Source: Acanthornis magna (taxonomy: Eukaryota; Chordata; Aves; Passeriformes; Acanthizidae). From it: DNA of 64,000 nucleotides. Positions 1 through 14,174 of the stretch are shown here, piece after piece; position 1 is the stretch's first letter, and each line of letters starts with the position of its first letter. Below the pieces are notes generated by a model. The model did not search any database. It was given only the letters and a program-made list of their open reading frames with translations, and had not been told where the DNA came from. The stretch lies in NCBI GenBank assembly GCA_036785705.1, contig JAWUZG010000052.1, positions 186,001-250,000 of the forward strand, written 5' to 3'. The position numbers and the translations under genes were made by a program.

Positions 1-1174
1 ACTGGATCCTTTTAAGACTGACTCTTGGTGTTTTTCAGGTGCTCAACCAGTTTTACTTGAACTTAGGTGGGTCCCAGGCCATCTTCAAATCTCAAGAAAT
101 GCTTTAGAAGTAAATAGGATACTTCAAGTGTAAAACGGCTTCAAAGTTTTAAGAGGTTTGTAGGTTAAGTGCTTCTGGAATGCAAGTACAGCTCCAAAGT
201 TTAAATATTATTTGGGTCAGGGAAACCTGTTTTTCCTTCAGAGAGCTCTACTTCAGGATCTTCTTCCTTCTCCCCGTATGCACAGCAGTCTGGATTCATG
301 CTTGGTGATGAGAGATGGACATCAAGATGCTGTGTCTGCCATCCTGTGCCCTTCTTTGGCCTGAGATCTGGATCCCTGGACCAGGCTGTCCCATGACAGC
401 CCTCCATCAGTAGCATCTGGAAAGCTGTCACGAGTCACCATCAGTCATCAGTGATACTAACAGCTTCATGCTGGTTTCCTACGGTTATTCATGCAAATTT
501 TCGTGTTGAAATTTGGCAGGACATACAGCCCAAGTGCAGCCATGATTTCAAGGCAGCCTGATGTATTTTTTTAGAAAAAAATAAATAAAGTCTCTTCAGC
601 CTTGTTGGAGCCATGTGTCTGCGCAGTGAGGCTTCTCAAGTCCACAAGCTGTGTGATCAAGGCTTCATTCTGCTTCCTCTTGTCTCAGCTGAGCGGGATA
701 ATGCACAGTGACCTTTCCCTTGATTTTGCTGAATGACACATATGTGGAGCCACATGAGTGGTTCTGGGGTGATGTTGGCACATTGGGTTAAGACAGTAGA
801 ACTGATGACTGAGGCTGTTATTTCTCCCCATCTCCATGGTAACCTCTCACAAACTGATATTTTACCCATATGCAAATGCTTAACAAAGAGCAAATGTAAT
901 TCAATTGTATAGGATGCTATGTTAAAAAACCTCCTGTACAACAACCATGCTTGTTCCACTGAAAACTACACTCCACGCTGGAGTTCAGGCTGATAAGTTT
1001 TTGAAGTCTTCTGAAACTGTAATCTTCTGTCTCAGGTGAAATGGGCTAAAGATATCTATCTGTTTTCCCCGGTTTCCGTAACAGCTTGTCAACACACCAG
1101 AGGTAAGGGGTGCCTCCCAAAGGGACCTGGTCAGACTGAAGGCAGGTCAAGCCATCACAAGCCTGGTCAGGCTT

Positions 1175-1934
1175 TGTGAGCCTCATGAAGTTCAACAAGG
1201 CCAAGTGCAAGGTCCTAGACCTGGGTTGGGGCAATCCCAACCACAAACACAGTCTGGGTGGAGCGTGGATTGAGAGCAGCCCTGAGGAGAAGGACTTGGC
1301 AGCCCTGGTGAGGAAGAAACATGGCATGAGCCAGGTGTTTGCATTCACAGCCCAGAAAGCCAAGCACATCCCGGGCTACAGCCGAAGCAGCTTGGCCAGC
1401 AAGGCAAGGTGGGATTCTGTCCTTCTGCTCTGCCCTCATGAGACCCCACCTGCAGTGCTGCATCCAGCTCTGGGGTTCCCAACATAAGGATGTGGACAGG
1501 CTGAAGCAAGTCCAGAGGAGGGCACGAAGATGTTCAGAGGGGTGGAGTATCTCTGCTACAGAGACAGGTTGAGAGAGTTGGGATTGTTCAGCCTGAAGAA
1601 GGGAAAGCTCTGGGAAGACCTTAGAGTTCCTTCCAGTGCCTGAAGGGGCTGCAAGAGAGCTGAAGAGGGACTTTTGACAAAGGCGTGGAGTGACAGTACA
1701 AGGGGTGTTGACTTCATATTGAAAGAGTGAAGGTTTAGATTAGACAGTAGGAAGAAATTCTTTCCTGTGAAGGTGGTGAGGGCCTGGCACATGTCTCTCA
1801 GGGAAGCTGTGTCTGGTCCATCCCTGGAAGCGTTTAAGGCCAGGTTGGATGGGGCTTTGAATACCTGGTTTAGTGGAAGGTGTGGAAACTAGATTGTCTT
1901 TAGGGTCCCTTTCAACCCAAACTATTCTCTGATG
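1175..1934 (+). repeat. CR1 LINE fragment, 3' part (reverse transcriptase end and 3' UTR)
   Basis: The sequence runs from the CR1 block encoding FNKAKCKVLDLG through a decayed C-terminal coding part to the 3' motif ending CAACCCAAACTATTCT. The reading frame is broken, so the copy is dead. It is the longest CR1 piece in the window. Confidence 0.9.
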
Positions 1935-4900
1935 TATTTTTGTGCCTTATCAATGTGAGTGCCTTCAGAGATCTTAAGTAAGTACCGTGTATATACAAGC
2001 ACTGTTCTTGCCCCCTCTGCATCTATCGTGTTCTGTTGTCTGGTTTTAATTTGTAGTTCCCTTTATGCTCCTTTAGCTTCTTCAGTGGGTTCTCAAATTT
2101 CCTGTCTGACTTGGCAGTGGTGCCCTGGCTGGAGTCTTGCCACCCTCTGCCAAACCCCACATGGCCCTTTCTTGGTTAAGCCATCAATTAACCTTATGAA
2201 AAACAACCTCTCCACGAAGCAGAACCTTTCAAACTCGGTATGTCAGGTAACTGCTAGTCATATGTATTGCTTAGTCTTTAGGGTATTTATTTTCCCAATG
2301 TTAATTCTAGATTGCTGTTTATTTCTACTGGGCTGGCTAAAGCTGCTAGTTTTCAGAAACTGAAGCTCTAAAAACAGTACAAGCAATGCAAACAATACAG
2401 GGAAATGAGAAATTGACTGTGACTCACAGTTTCTACATTCAGTTTCCACCTACACTGCTACACTCAATTAACTCCTCCAAGGCTTAGTTGCAATACCCTG
2501 CAAGAGCCCAGTAGTGACATAGGAGTGTGATGGTTTGGGCAACCTTAAAAGAAAGGGACTTAGATATTCAGACACTGATAATTAATTTAAATGCTGCAAA
2601 TAGACTAAAAAATGTTGATTAGTCATTGATTTCTATTCTTACTTAGTGATGACAGCTACTTGCTCTCCTCCAGATCTCTGCCTTCCCAGCAATACAATTC
2701 ATGTGAACTGTGATTCAAGCCAGAATTTATGGGAAAATTTAACAACAGAGATCCTGCTGTCTCTGCAGTGAGAGCCACCTGAACAGGGAGCGAGGATGTA
2801 GAAGGGCAGATATACCAGAAGGAAGGATGTTTAGTCTGCCCTGCAATCACTGCCAATAAATAGGTAGAAAAAAAATGGTGGCAACAGAAAAAAGAATAAA
2901 CAAAATATCCTACTCCCTATGTCCACATGCACCCCAGTCTGCACTACCTGGAACTTTTCAAGTAGAGGCTGAAGACCTAAATTTACCCCAGGAAAAGAGA
3001 GTCTCCTACCTTGCATGACCTCTGCCTGCACTCCAACCAATTTCTCATGCCCATTTGGGCATTTTCCAAGACACCTCAATAGGCACAATCCTCCCACTGT
3101 GAGAAAAATATAATATTTGGCTTGTTAAATTGACTATCATTTCTGCAGCTGATAATCAGGGAACTACTTATCTTTTAATAATCCCAGACAGGAGCAGGCA
3201 GCCAAAGATTCTACATGAGTAACTTTGCTGAATCAGCCAAAAAACCCCTCCTCTGAGCTGCTCTACAGCCCCTTTTCAGCCCTCCCAGCCTATCTTCCCT
3301 CTCCAGTACAGTGAGCAAAGGGCTGTGGTTTGCTCCCAGAGGCTGGTTAAGCCTGTCCCATCTACCGCTGTGCTTTGCTGCAGTGTAACCACAATATTGC
3401 AGAGACAACAAAAAGCTTGGTGAGGCCTGGGTCACTCTTCCTCACGGGAAAGGAATGCAATGCACCTAACAGAGTCCTTAGGCTGCAAAATTAGCTCTCT
3501 CTTTACTTTCTTCTTCATCCCCAGACACCAAATATAGTTCTTCTCCAGAGCATTGCTATCCTGCAAGTGCCACAGCTTTCTCCAGAGCCCTAAAGGGAAA
3601 TGGGGCTGCTTGTGTTGACTAATCATGGGTGATATATAGCAAGTACTCATCCCTCACGTGCCACCTGCCCATCAGTCCAGCTATCCTGGGTTTGTGATGT
3701 TAGCAGCAATCACTGGACCATTTTACAAACCACATATTGTGAGACATGCTAGCACACAGTGCTGCTCTTCCTGGGACAGCTTCCTTACACTGGATAAAGC
3801 AGCAAAATTCATTTTGTTGCAGATAGAGTGTGTGAGCTACGATGTACACTGCAGGGGGAGAACTCTGTGCAAACTGGTATTTACTGTATGTGCATGCTCC
3901 AAATGGAGTCACTTTTTACAGTTTCTCCGTGTGCTTGGAGGTACTTATTCAGGTTCTCCCCATCTGTGAGAGGAGCCAGGTTGCGCTTCTCTCCAACCAT
4001 TTTTGTTAGAGTTTGGCTAGAAACTTTTCAGACATGGTTTGATACACACCTATCACAAGGCAGCCCTGATTCTTGCAAGACTGTCAGTGGGGCTCTAATG
4101 TGGACAGATTCTCACTTCAAGAATGCAAAAAAAAAATAATTCTTCTTTCTCTACCTAGGTTCAAAGAGTGCACTGATTTATAAGTGATTTTTATGTAGGT
4201 TCTGATGAAAAATCTGGCTTTAAAGGAACTTTATAGGTTTATCATTGCTGCTTTGAAGTCCTTTACATGTGCTACGGATAACACACTCCATGATACATTG
4301 GATAAATAATGCTTTCAGCCATGCTTGGTGATCCAGACCCTTACATTGTAGAAATCGACAGGTTCAGGAGAATATATTACAAAAGAAAAAAAACCTCCCA
4401 TGAAGATTTGACCTTCTACCTTTTTAATAGGACTATGGTGGGGTTTTTATGGCCATACTACGAACAGTCAAGACTAGACACCATTTTCCCTTGGTCAGAA
4501 GGTTTTGAGAACAGTTGCATTTTTGACACAGTGCCAGCCCACAATTTATGTTTGCCTGCACCCTTTGCAACACAGGCTTGACTGGTACTATAATATTTTG
4601 ACACATTGAAAAAGCTGTTCCAATTAGAGTAGATTTGTTTCTAATCAATAACATTATATCTAAAAATTTAAATGTTCTAGAAATAATAAACAAGGAAGAG
4701 AGGCCTCACTTCTTGACGAAATTTGGGTGCATGAATTCCCCTGACCTAATCTCCAGTACACTCAAATATGATACAGTTCAAAAGTTCAGCTGAGGTTTAA
4801 ACTTTCTTGAGTTTATGTCCTGTTTGAGACAGACAGCCTGAAACAGATGGGAGGGGTCCAGTGAAGAACAGAGGGAGAGGAGGTCAGTGGTCTAGATGGA

Positions 4901-7900
4901 GTAAACAGAACAGCTGGGGAAGAAAAAGCAAAAAATGCATTTAAAAAGTGAATGTTTTGTACAAAGCCTCTCTTTTGATGAGGCTTTTACCTTGGTATCA
5001 CCAACTTTCACCTTGGTTGTCCTCTGAGCACAGTTTAAAAAGTTGCTGGATATGTGGAACCTGATGAACGTCACCCGATGCCATCAGCAGTCCCATACAT
5101 GCTGTTGGTAAAACAAAAAGTGAGGACCAGTGGCAGCAGTGCCTTCACTGGTGTGACTGAAGCTATCCTGCCAAAGGGTTGCTCCCAGTCAGGAACCTGG
5201 ATATACTGGTTTAATTGTTCTGGGACAATTTTCATTCATGGAACAAGAAGGATTCAGGCGCTCAGGCTGATATGAAAACCATCCAGGATAATTAGAATTG
5301 TCTTAGAAGTCCTGAATAATTTACATTTCAATATCTCAAAGTCCAAACTGATGGGGAAGCATCCACTCCTTTCCCCGTACAAAAAGCCTTTTCCAGGAGG
5401 CAGACTCTGCTGGGTTCCCCAGGTTCAGGATTGATCCCAACATACATTTGCATCTGTGCCACCAGTGAGACTGTAAAAATCCACTCAACATTTGACTTAC
5501 ATTTTCTGTGTGTTTCTTCTTTCTTCTCTGCTGATTCAGAATTTCCCTTTCCATTTATATCCTTTAATTCTCTCCCTTCCTCTGTGACCCAGCTCTCACG
5601 ACCTTTTGGTAAAGGTCCCATTTCTCCCGCTTTTCCCAGTTGCTCTTGGATCCTCTCTGAACTCTCCCACAGTGTCTAGCTGGAAAACTTTGCCAGGTTT
5701 TGTAACCCTATTCTTGAGACCATGGTTCGTGAGGAGCACACCTGGGAGCTCTGCAAAGCAAGATAGCACAAGGCACAGAGTTGTGTCCTAATAAATTACC
5801 CCTAGTCAAGATGTTAATGATACTGAAGATAGTCTTAGTCTGTCCCATTTCTCAAGTAAAACATGAAGAAGGTTTAAACTACTTCACAAGCAAAGAGAGG
5901 TGTAGAGAGCTGCGAGGTCTTGGCTGGTGAACAGATTGTAACTTGACCTCATGCATTTATAGCTGAGACATCTTCAAAAACTGCACTGGTTTAGCCAGAA
6001 AAAAAAAATTCATGCTTTCCCAATGCAGATAGCATGTTTTGGATTTATTTCTAAATTGTGGGATGTCTGAAACAGTGCAGTGGAAAAGCAACAGAGGTTT
6101 GGATGTTTGCATAGAAAACTTAGTTATGTGTTAGGCATGTCTTTTAGGCTTTATTAATTGAATAAAGCCTTTTTTATTATTATTGGAGGAAGAAAGATAG
6201 GAAGATCTTCTCATTTTATTTAATCCAAATAAAGCAAGATCTTTCTTTGAGATAAAACTTTATTCCCATAAAAACTCTTGCGCAAGACCAAAATCGCAAC
6301 CAGCAAGTTGTGAAACAAGAAGTGGTAAGAAAAAAACAGCCTTTGGTCGATGAGATGCTGAAAGCTTTCCTCCACAGACAGCAGTAAGTGATTTGTTGGG
6401 TACTCTGCTAAAAAAAACATCCAAGGATGGATGTGTGGGTGAATCCAGAGGCCTAGTGAAAAGTAGTTGGAACTACATGATGCAAACCAAATGAAGTGAC
6501 ACATCCTCTAGGGCACAAACATGTGATGTCATTGAACTTTTGTTGCATCTGCTGCAGACCCTCCTGGTGAGCAGTCTAAGGAAGCAGGAGGCTGGAAGAG
6601 TAAACAAAGAAGACAACATGACATTTTATGTACACAGGCAGAGAGCTGTGCAAAACCTTCCTTGATGAAAGCTTGGCTTGATTTCTAGTTTTGGTTACTG
6701 TTTTAAGAGGGTAAGCTGACATTAGACTTCAGAGATCAGGTCTAGCATATCAGCTAGTTAAGGCAAAGCACTTGGAGTCTCTGTTTCTCAAACTATCTCT
6801 GACTCCTTATCCAACAGCGAGTTTGACTGGATACCCACGAACTGGTGTTCAGCTGCCTTTCAGATACCCTGGGGTATGCTGATGTCATAATCCTTCATGG
6901 TGGCACCTTCATTTTCACCTTCCACAGTGACTTAAATGCCTCAAAATCTGGGCTATAGAGGGAGACAGAAGTGACCACTGGCGATTCACATCCATAGACC
7001 TTCCACATGAAGCACAATGACCGACAGCTGTGGTGACTTTTCTTTCTCTTCTCTCATACAGCCTAGTGTTCAGAGCACCATGTAGAGTCTGGCACACTGT
7101 GGCTCAGTGTTCCCTGCAGGAAGGGAATTGCTTTTAGTGCATCGAGAAATATGGGAGGATGGTGCTTCCCAACAGTCCTGTTCAAGCTCTTCCCTTCTGC
7201 TTCTGCAGTCCCAGTGGCCAATTTGTTGTGTTCAGTTCTCCAAAGATTACTTAAATGCCGTTTAAGGAGCACAGCATTGTATAAATGGAGGAAAAAATGA
7301 GGATAAATTGATAGGCTCCAGATAGCATTCCCCAAGGACTGCCACGGCAGGCACCACTCGGGGAATAGAAAATACCCATGAGGGTAGGGAAGAGAATTGG
7401 TTGGATCATCTAGGCAAGGAGTCACCATGGCAGTTCTATTTCCAGCAGCACTTTCTACAGAGCTTTTTCCAGCAATGATGCTTTGACAATGTTCACCCAC
7501 TTAGGAGATCATCCCTTGGCACAGGGATGCTCAACATGACAGCCCTGTTGGGGCTTGCACAGATATAAATGGTTTGGTGCTCTTTGTGGCATTTCTGAAT
7601 GTGCCAACGAACAGACTGTGAAATTCATAAGTAATTTCAACATTAAACACAGTCCTCTGCAGACTTTAAGCACCAGATGGAAGAATCAGCAAGTGTAGAT
7701 GGACAGTAAAGATTTATGTTTTGGACTTAAATATCTAGAGAGGCAGTTAAAGCACGTGGTACTTCACCTAACTGAGCATCATTCTCTCCAGACAGGAAAG
7801 GAGCTCAGTTAAGGTGTGATTGGTCCAGTTCAGCAGTACAATTACTTGCTGATGTCTGTGGTGAAACACAAGGGTCAGATTAGAGGAAACATATGGTCTT

Positions 7901-8842
7901 GAATCACATATGTAAGGCAAGAAACATATGCTAAAGTCTGTTACAAGGAGCTTTTTCCAAGAGTAAACAACAATTAATGAAGCTGGAGGTTTGAAATTCC
8001 TCAATCTATGACTCTTGCCAGAATTTTTTGTAATAACATTTTAAAGAGAGAGGCACTGGAGTCATAAAACTCGTAAATATTATAAAAAGCACAAATTACA
8101 ATATAACTACTCATGATGGAAGGAAGTTTCACAATAAAAAACATTTTAATATTAAAATCTTACCTGATAGGTTTCTTCTGGAATTTCATAAGTTTACTAC
8201 CATTATTTTATTTTATGTTCTTCCTGTGTTCCAGCACTAATTGAACTGTAAAAATATGTAAACATTTATGTACTTTCAACAGCCTAATATATTTTTTACT
8301 TTGTTTTGTTTTATTTTGCTTTGTTTTGTTTTACTGATAGCTGGGAGGGATGTTATTTAGTATTAGCTGATTGAAACATTTCCTCATCTTCTCTTGAACA
8401 AAGATAGCAAAAGCAAACAATGTCGCAATGATTACTCTTTCTTCATTTTATTGTATGAGAATGTGCTTGCTGCAGTAGGAATATCTGAATTCAAAATGAA
8501 GCTCTGGCCTTACAAAGGACACATTTGCCAACCTCACATTTTTCAGACTTTTCATGGAAATTTTTGAAAAGACAAATTTTAGTTTTGAGCTACAATAAAT
8601 GGAAACAAACAAACAAAAAAAATAGAATTATGTGAACTCATATTTCTATAATCTCACCAGCTCAGCCCACGTGTGACATCATCAACCACTTTTGCCATCT
8701 CTGGACACTTCTACTGTCAACTTCCTTGCACCGCATTTGTACAGAGAGTAGATACTTCTTGCAGGCTCTGTTGCTCCAAAGTTTCTCTGCTACTCTGTTC
8801 CTCACCTAAGTGCATGACCCATATTTGTTTTGCAAAGATTTG

Positions 8843-9070
8843 GAGAACAATTCAAATTGGAAGGAGCCTCTGGAAAACTCCAGTCCAGCGCCCTGGTAAA
8901 AGCAGGGCCAACTTCACTGTCAGAATTGGTTGTTCAGGGCTTTGCCCTGACGAGTTTTGAAAGTCTGCAAGGATTTTCCAGAGTTCAGCCTCTCTCATTA
9001 TGAAGGAATTTTTCCTTATATTTAATGTGATCTTCTGCAGTTGCAACTCATAGCAGTTGTGTCTTGTCCT
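8843..9070 (-). repeat. CR1 LINE 3' fragment
   Basis: It reads AACAATTCAAATTGGAAGGA, then GCAGGGCCAACTTC and TTTTTCCTTATATTTAATGTG, the reverse complement of a CR1 3' end. Confidence 0.85.
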
Positions 9071-9127
9071 TCAGCTGAATCCTCCTGGGAGGAGCTGAAG
9101 CTGTTTTCCTTGTAACTGCCCATCCAG

Positions 9128-9234
9128 TCTCCTTCTCTGGAAATATTCTAGGTGACCCTGCTTTAGCAGAGGGGTTGGACTAGGTGATCTGCAGAGATCC
9201 CTTCCAACTCAAACCATCCTGTGATTCTGTGATT
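9128..9234 (+). repeat. CR1 LINE 3' end, opposite orientation to its neighbour
   Basis: It carries GGTGACCCTGCTTTAGCAG, GGTTGGACTAGGTGATCTGC and the tail CTGTGATTCTGTGATT. Confidence 0.87.
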
Positions 9235-9496
9235 TGTATTGCAAAATCCTTGTTTAGCTATTCTTACTCCTTCTCATGCTCCAACTCCTGCCCACTTGTC
9301 TGTCCCAAACTTTCTTCTCTTTGTTGGGTTTCCTACTTGAAAATGGAGTCCTCCCCTTCTCTGGTCTTGTCTTCAGCACCTGGATTCCCTTCTCTCCTCC
9401 ATTTTCTGGGAAAGCCAGGAACAGTAGGGAAGAATCTCCTCTATAGTCACTTTTCAGAATGTTTCTTCACAAAGTATACTGCTTATGAACTGGAAA

Positions 9497-9758
9497 GTCA
9501 TAGAATTAGAGAATGTTTTGGGCTGGAAGAGATCTTAAAGATCATCTAGTTCCAATCCCCCTGCCATGAGCAGGGCTGCCACCCACTAGGTCAGATTGCT
9601 CAAAGTCCCGTCCAACCTGAATTTCATGGATGGGGCATCCACAGCTTCTTGGCAACCTGTGCCAGTGCCTCACCCCCCTCACAGTAAAGAATTTCTTCCT
9701 CATGTCTAATCCAAATCTCCCCACTTTTAGTTTAAAACTTTTCCTCCTTTTCTTGTTT
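9497..9758 (-). repeat. CR1 LINE 3' fragment
   Basis: It starts with a reversed CR1 tail (TCATAGAATTAGAGAATG) and runs through GATCATCTAGTTCCAATCCC and AGTAAAGAATTTCTTCCTCA. Confidence 0.9.
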
Positions 9759-10826
9759 AAAAAGCCCATTCAAAAAACTGCTCCTTTTTTCACTCAAATT
9801 TACCCACAACAACAGCTGAGGATGGGAGTGGGAGTGGGAGGATAATTAACTTGGGTTAATATGGTACAGGAGGGTAGAGGAGATGTTGATGGTTGCTTTG
9901 CTTTTTCAGCTCTTCAGGTGCTCCAAACAACTCTGGCAGAACAGAAACTATCATTAGAAAGCTCTAGGTGAAATAATTTATATATACATCTGGACAACCT
10001 CATTTTTTTCCCTGGGACTTGTATAAGACATGCCACAGAGCCTTGGTTTTGAGAGGAAATGGACCCAGTTTTCTGGAAAATGAGACTTGTTTCAGAGTTG
10101 GCAAGATGCAGGATGCAAATTTAGGCATCTGAAATGAATTAGTGATCACTTTTGAAAATCTTGATCAAAATGCTTCACATGAACAGGCACGAAATAGGAA
10201 TCCACAGGCAGCAGCACCACAGGCTGTTTGTTGTTACAGATGATCAGTTAGCACAGGCTGTTCTAATTTAGGTTAAATAAAGCTAATCCTGAAGTGATGT
10301 ATTTCTTAAAGAGATTGTGTGTGCCTGTGTTTTTGCACATGTGTGCACAAACAAAATAGGGAGTTGTTTATGGAAAATAATACGGCCAGAGGATACCTAG
10401 CTTGGTTTTCTTTCTCATGGAGATAGAAGGGATCCAAGTTGTTGTTTTGGTTTTTTCCTCCCCAGAAAAGCAAGAGGGTACTGAATGACATGGGGATTAG
10501 ATAGGAATAGGAAAGCAAATGCTTTGGGCTCCCAAAATATGAGGAGGCATTCTCTGTGTTGTATACCAACCTACTGTGGCTAGTTTAGGGCTGAGCAGAG
10601 GCCCTGCAGGGACGTCCGTAGTCTGAGGCTCTGGTACTCAGTTAGGGGACTGTCTTTGCTTTGCAGAAAAAAAAGCCAAGGCTTCTGGAAACTGAGACTT
10701 TGTTTTTCCATGGATGGCTAATATGAATCATGACTTGCTGGACTTTTAGGGCCTCTCTCTGTTTCTAGCCTTTCTAGTGTTTCTTATGTTTCCAGTACTT
10801 CCAGTATCTACCTGATTCCAGGCACA

Positions 10827-11024
10827 TTTAGATTAGATGTTATGAAGAAATTCTTTACTCAGGGGGTGGTAAAACACTGGAACAGGCTGCCCCATCCCTG
10901 TAAGTGTTCAAGGCCAGGCTGGATGGGGCTCTGAGCAATCTGGTCTAGTGGAAGGTGTCCCTGTCCATGGCAGGAGGGCTGGAACTAGATGGCATTTAAG
11001 GTCCCTTACCATTCTGTGATTTTC
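10827..11024 (+). repeat. CR1 LINE 3' end
   Basis: It contains GAAGAAATTCTTTACTCAGG, GGCCAGGCTGGATGGGGCTC and the terminal ATTCTGTGAT. Confidence 0.9.
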
Positions 11025-12176
11025 TGTTTCTACTGTCCTGTACCATGAAAATACCTGCAGAGAGGGAGGCATTTGTTGCATGAAGCCATTAAAAAAACCC
11101 CCAAAACATTGCATTGGTTCCATAAATCCCCAACACTTTATTATGTATCAGAGAATCCCAGGACAATAGCCTTTGGCTTAAGAATACGAGCTTTCTTTGC
11201 ATCAACAAAGTTTGTTACAAGGACTTTATTAAAAGCAGTGAATGAGGGCATAAATTCTTGTTTGTAAAATTCCAGTCAAAACAGCCTGTATCATTCCTAC
11301 TATCCTGGTGTCAGCTGGGATAGGATTAATTTTCTTCTTCATTAAACCATGACACCAAGCTATTAGGAAAACGGGGTAGACTGGTGGGAAGATGTGTAAC
11401 GTATGAGTAACAGCTACGTTTGATGCAGGATCAGGTACTTTGGTGTTTGGGCTTCTTGCAGACACAGCAACAGGCAGGAGAGGCAAGAACTGGGGCTGTC
11501 AACTACATACCTCTGTTTTGATGAACAATATCATACAGGGCTCTCATTTCTCCCTGGTCTTCCCCTCTGCTATTTTATTCATGTTTTCTTTTCCTCTTGC
11601 TCCTCACCCTATCCAGAATAATAGAATTGGCTGCAGCAAGGTCACGTCACATCTTGGTTGATTATGCTGCTAACAGAAAAATCCAAACGAACCGTACTGC
11701 ATTTTTCTCCTGAGGTTTATTCTTGAGAAAACTGTTTCTGCTCCCAGGGAAGTCAATGGAAATCTAATTAGTACCAGATGTTTAGTAATAACAAGCACTT
11801 CCTTTTGGGAGAGCCAAACAAAAGCGGTGTGAAAACTATTAATTAAAAGGGTTTGACTCTGTCATCAGGTTATTAACTAATTCCAGTCATGCTAGTCAAG
11901 CTAATACTGGCTCTGAGAAGGAGATTGCCATGCTTTACACAAAAGCCATGAACTCAGTGTGTGGCAGATCAAACCACTTCTGGGCACACTGCTCATTTTG
12001 CCTTCACACCAAAGGAAAAGCTCATCAGTTTCAACATTGGACTTCCCTGGATTGCTGCTTGTGCAAAATTTTCTCTACTAGACTAAAAGTTTGAGCCAAT
12101 GATGGGCTCAAGCCTGGGCTTTTGTAGGTGTTAGATCGGGCCCCATTGCTGCTGCTGGTTTGTGCAAATTTGTCGG

Positions 12177-12370
12177 ATCACAGAATCACAGGATGATTTG
12201 GTTTGGAAGGGACCTTCAAGACCATCTAGTTCCAACCCCCTGCCATGGGCAGGGGCACCTTCCACTAGACCAGGCTGCTCAAAACACCATCCAGCTTGGC
12301 CTTGAACATTTCCAGGGATGGAGCACCCACAAGCTCTCTGGAAAACCTGTTCAAATTTTTCCCTACGCCT
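12177..12370 (-). repeat. CR1 LINE 3' fragment
   Basis: It begins ATCACAGAATCACAGGATGA and continues with CCTGCCATGGGCAGGGGCAC, a classic reversed CR1 end. It lies just beyond the candidate LRRC32 polyadenylation site. Confidence 0.9.
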
Positions 12371-12567
12371 TCAGTCGATCTCCTTGATCTCCATTGTTTT
12401 CACTCTAAGATTTGGTCCCTGCTTCAGGATCACAAGGTAAAGGTCAAAGATGGAATCTGAACACCACAGGGAAAATAGCAAGGCTTTTCTTTTCATCTGT
12501 GGATCACTTCAAACTGGTGCTTTAATATATTCACAATCCTGTGCTTTTTACAAAATTCCAAGATGTT

Positions 12568-12573
12568 TTTATT
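12568..12573 (-). terminator. candidate polyadenylation signal for LRRC32 (AATAAA on minus strand)
   Basis: This is the first AATAAA I find on the minus strand after the LRRC32 stop. It implies a 3' UTR of about 1.6 kb (12.55-14.17 kb). It precedes the CR1 fragment at 12177. The hexamer alone is weak evidence. Confidence 0.35.
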
Positions 12574-13621
12574 GTACAAAATTCCACAGTGAAATCCACC
12601 AGCCAGTTTCTTACATAGCTGCTTTAAAAATACAATTATACACCTTTTTGTAGTGTGTTAATTATTACATTCACCAGCTTGAAGAAATGAAGCAGCAATT
12701 TGACTCTGAGTTATTTATCTGGACAGGTTTTGGTTTGACCTCTATTTCTCTTATATGCCTTAATGTACAATTCCCAGCATTAAGGGAAAACCTGATATAG
12801 TTCCTTTTGAAGCCATTGCACCCTGTTAGCAGGTCAGGCTTCCACTGTTGGTGAGCTTTTCTTCACTTCAAAAGGGTGAATTTTCTGTCAGGGTAAGAAC
12901 ATAATACACGACAATGTCAACTTTTAGCTAAGGACCATGTTAGCCATGTTAAACCCATAACAGAATGAGGATTTACATAACCTTTCTTGTAGCCCATCTT
13001 CTAGACAGTGATATCTTTTCAGGGAGACACAGTGAACATCTGATCTGAGTAATGGTACAGGACTAGGTCCCCTGTGTATCATTTCACAATGGTATCTTTT
13101 TGCAGTCTAACCTTCCATGACCTTTAAAAATAGATATAATATTTTTTGCATTGAAATGCAATGAATTTCCCACCATTTTCCTTAGAAATGTAAACATCTC
13201 AGTCCAAAGCTAGCTGGTTGAAATTCATTCTCCAAGATTTTTCTTCTAAAAAGTATTCACCCCAGAGATTAGTTTCTTCACATCATACCTAGTTAAATAT
13301 GTATTGCACTTGAGAGGCAAATTTCTCCTCTTTTCCTTAACTGTGGACTTGTGACCTTCCAAGCAGATCTGGGTAACATATCGGCAATTGTTTCATGCTT
13401 GACATTTCTTTTACATCCCTCTTGGGTACTAAGTGCCAGGACTAATTGACCTCCTCTGCCTCTCACATCTTGCCCTAGTGATGGGAACAACAGCCTAACA
13501 AATAAAAGGAGGTATCCAAAGAGGTTCCTACCACCACAGTCTTTGGTTTCCATGGTCAGCTGTGGATTTTCTAAATGATAGCCAGGAGCAAAATAGACAC
13601 AAACAGTAATTTCTGTCTGAC

Positions 13622-13643
13622 TGTTTGTTTGTTTGTTTGTTTG
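13622..13643 (+). repeat. (GTTT)n short microsatellite
   Basis: Five to six tandem TGTT units, in the likely LRRC32 3' UTR. Confidence 0.9.
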
Positions 13644-14174
13644 CTAAATTCTCATTGTCGTGGAACTCAGGGGGAATTTGCAAGCAGCTTCACCTAGTGA
13701 AGATTGTGTTTTGACCCACTCTGGCATATCTTTGTATGGTTTCAGTTTAAGAAGGGTTAGGAGCTGACCAGCTAGGCAAAGCTCAGACCAAATCGAAACA
13801 TCTTGTGGAGGGATTTCCTATTTGGCTGATGTCATCATCTGGGCTTCGAGGAAAGTCTCAGGTCTCAAGACCTTAGAGGCCTTTTTCTTTTGAGCTGGTT
13901 TAGATTGCATATCCCTCAAAACAACAGCAGCGGCCTCTTCCAACACTGTAAAATCTTTTAAGCAGACCTGCATGTGAATGAAGCAAGTGCAAAACTCAGC
14001 AAATTCTCCTTCCAATCCCTGCAACCCAGACCACTACAGTGGTGCAGTTCAGGGGTACTTCCAAACCATCTTAAAATCCACAGTTAAAAATCAAAGATGA
14101 TAATTTTATCCTTCATTTCTACACAGTGCCAGTGTAGCACCCGATTTCTTCAGTTTTCAAGGCATTCTGGGTTC

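Larger units (their letters stand above)
1..12176. other. gene-free flank downstream of LRRC32
   Basis: Apart from the CR1 fragments listed separately, I see only short unrelated open frames, none with a recognisable domain or splice-consistent exon. In mammals the gene on this side of LRRC32 is EMSY, by memory; no EMSY-like coding is visible here. Confidence 0.6.

Noticed and set aside
4309..4581. A 90-codon plus-strand frame starting MLSAMLGDPDPYIVEIDRF.
   Set aside because: No recognised domain, no flanking splice pattern and no conserved neighbour.
13818..14024. A 68-codon minus-strand frame just past the LRRC32 stop.
   Set aside because: It lies in the expected 3' UTR and has no homology I recognise.
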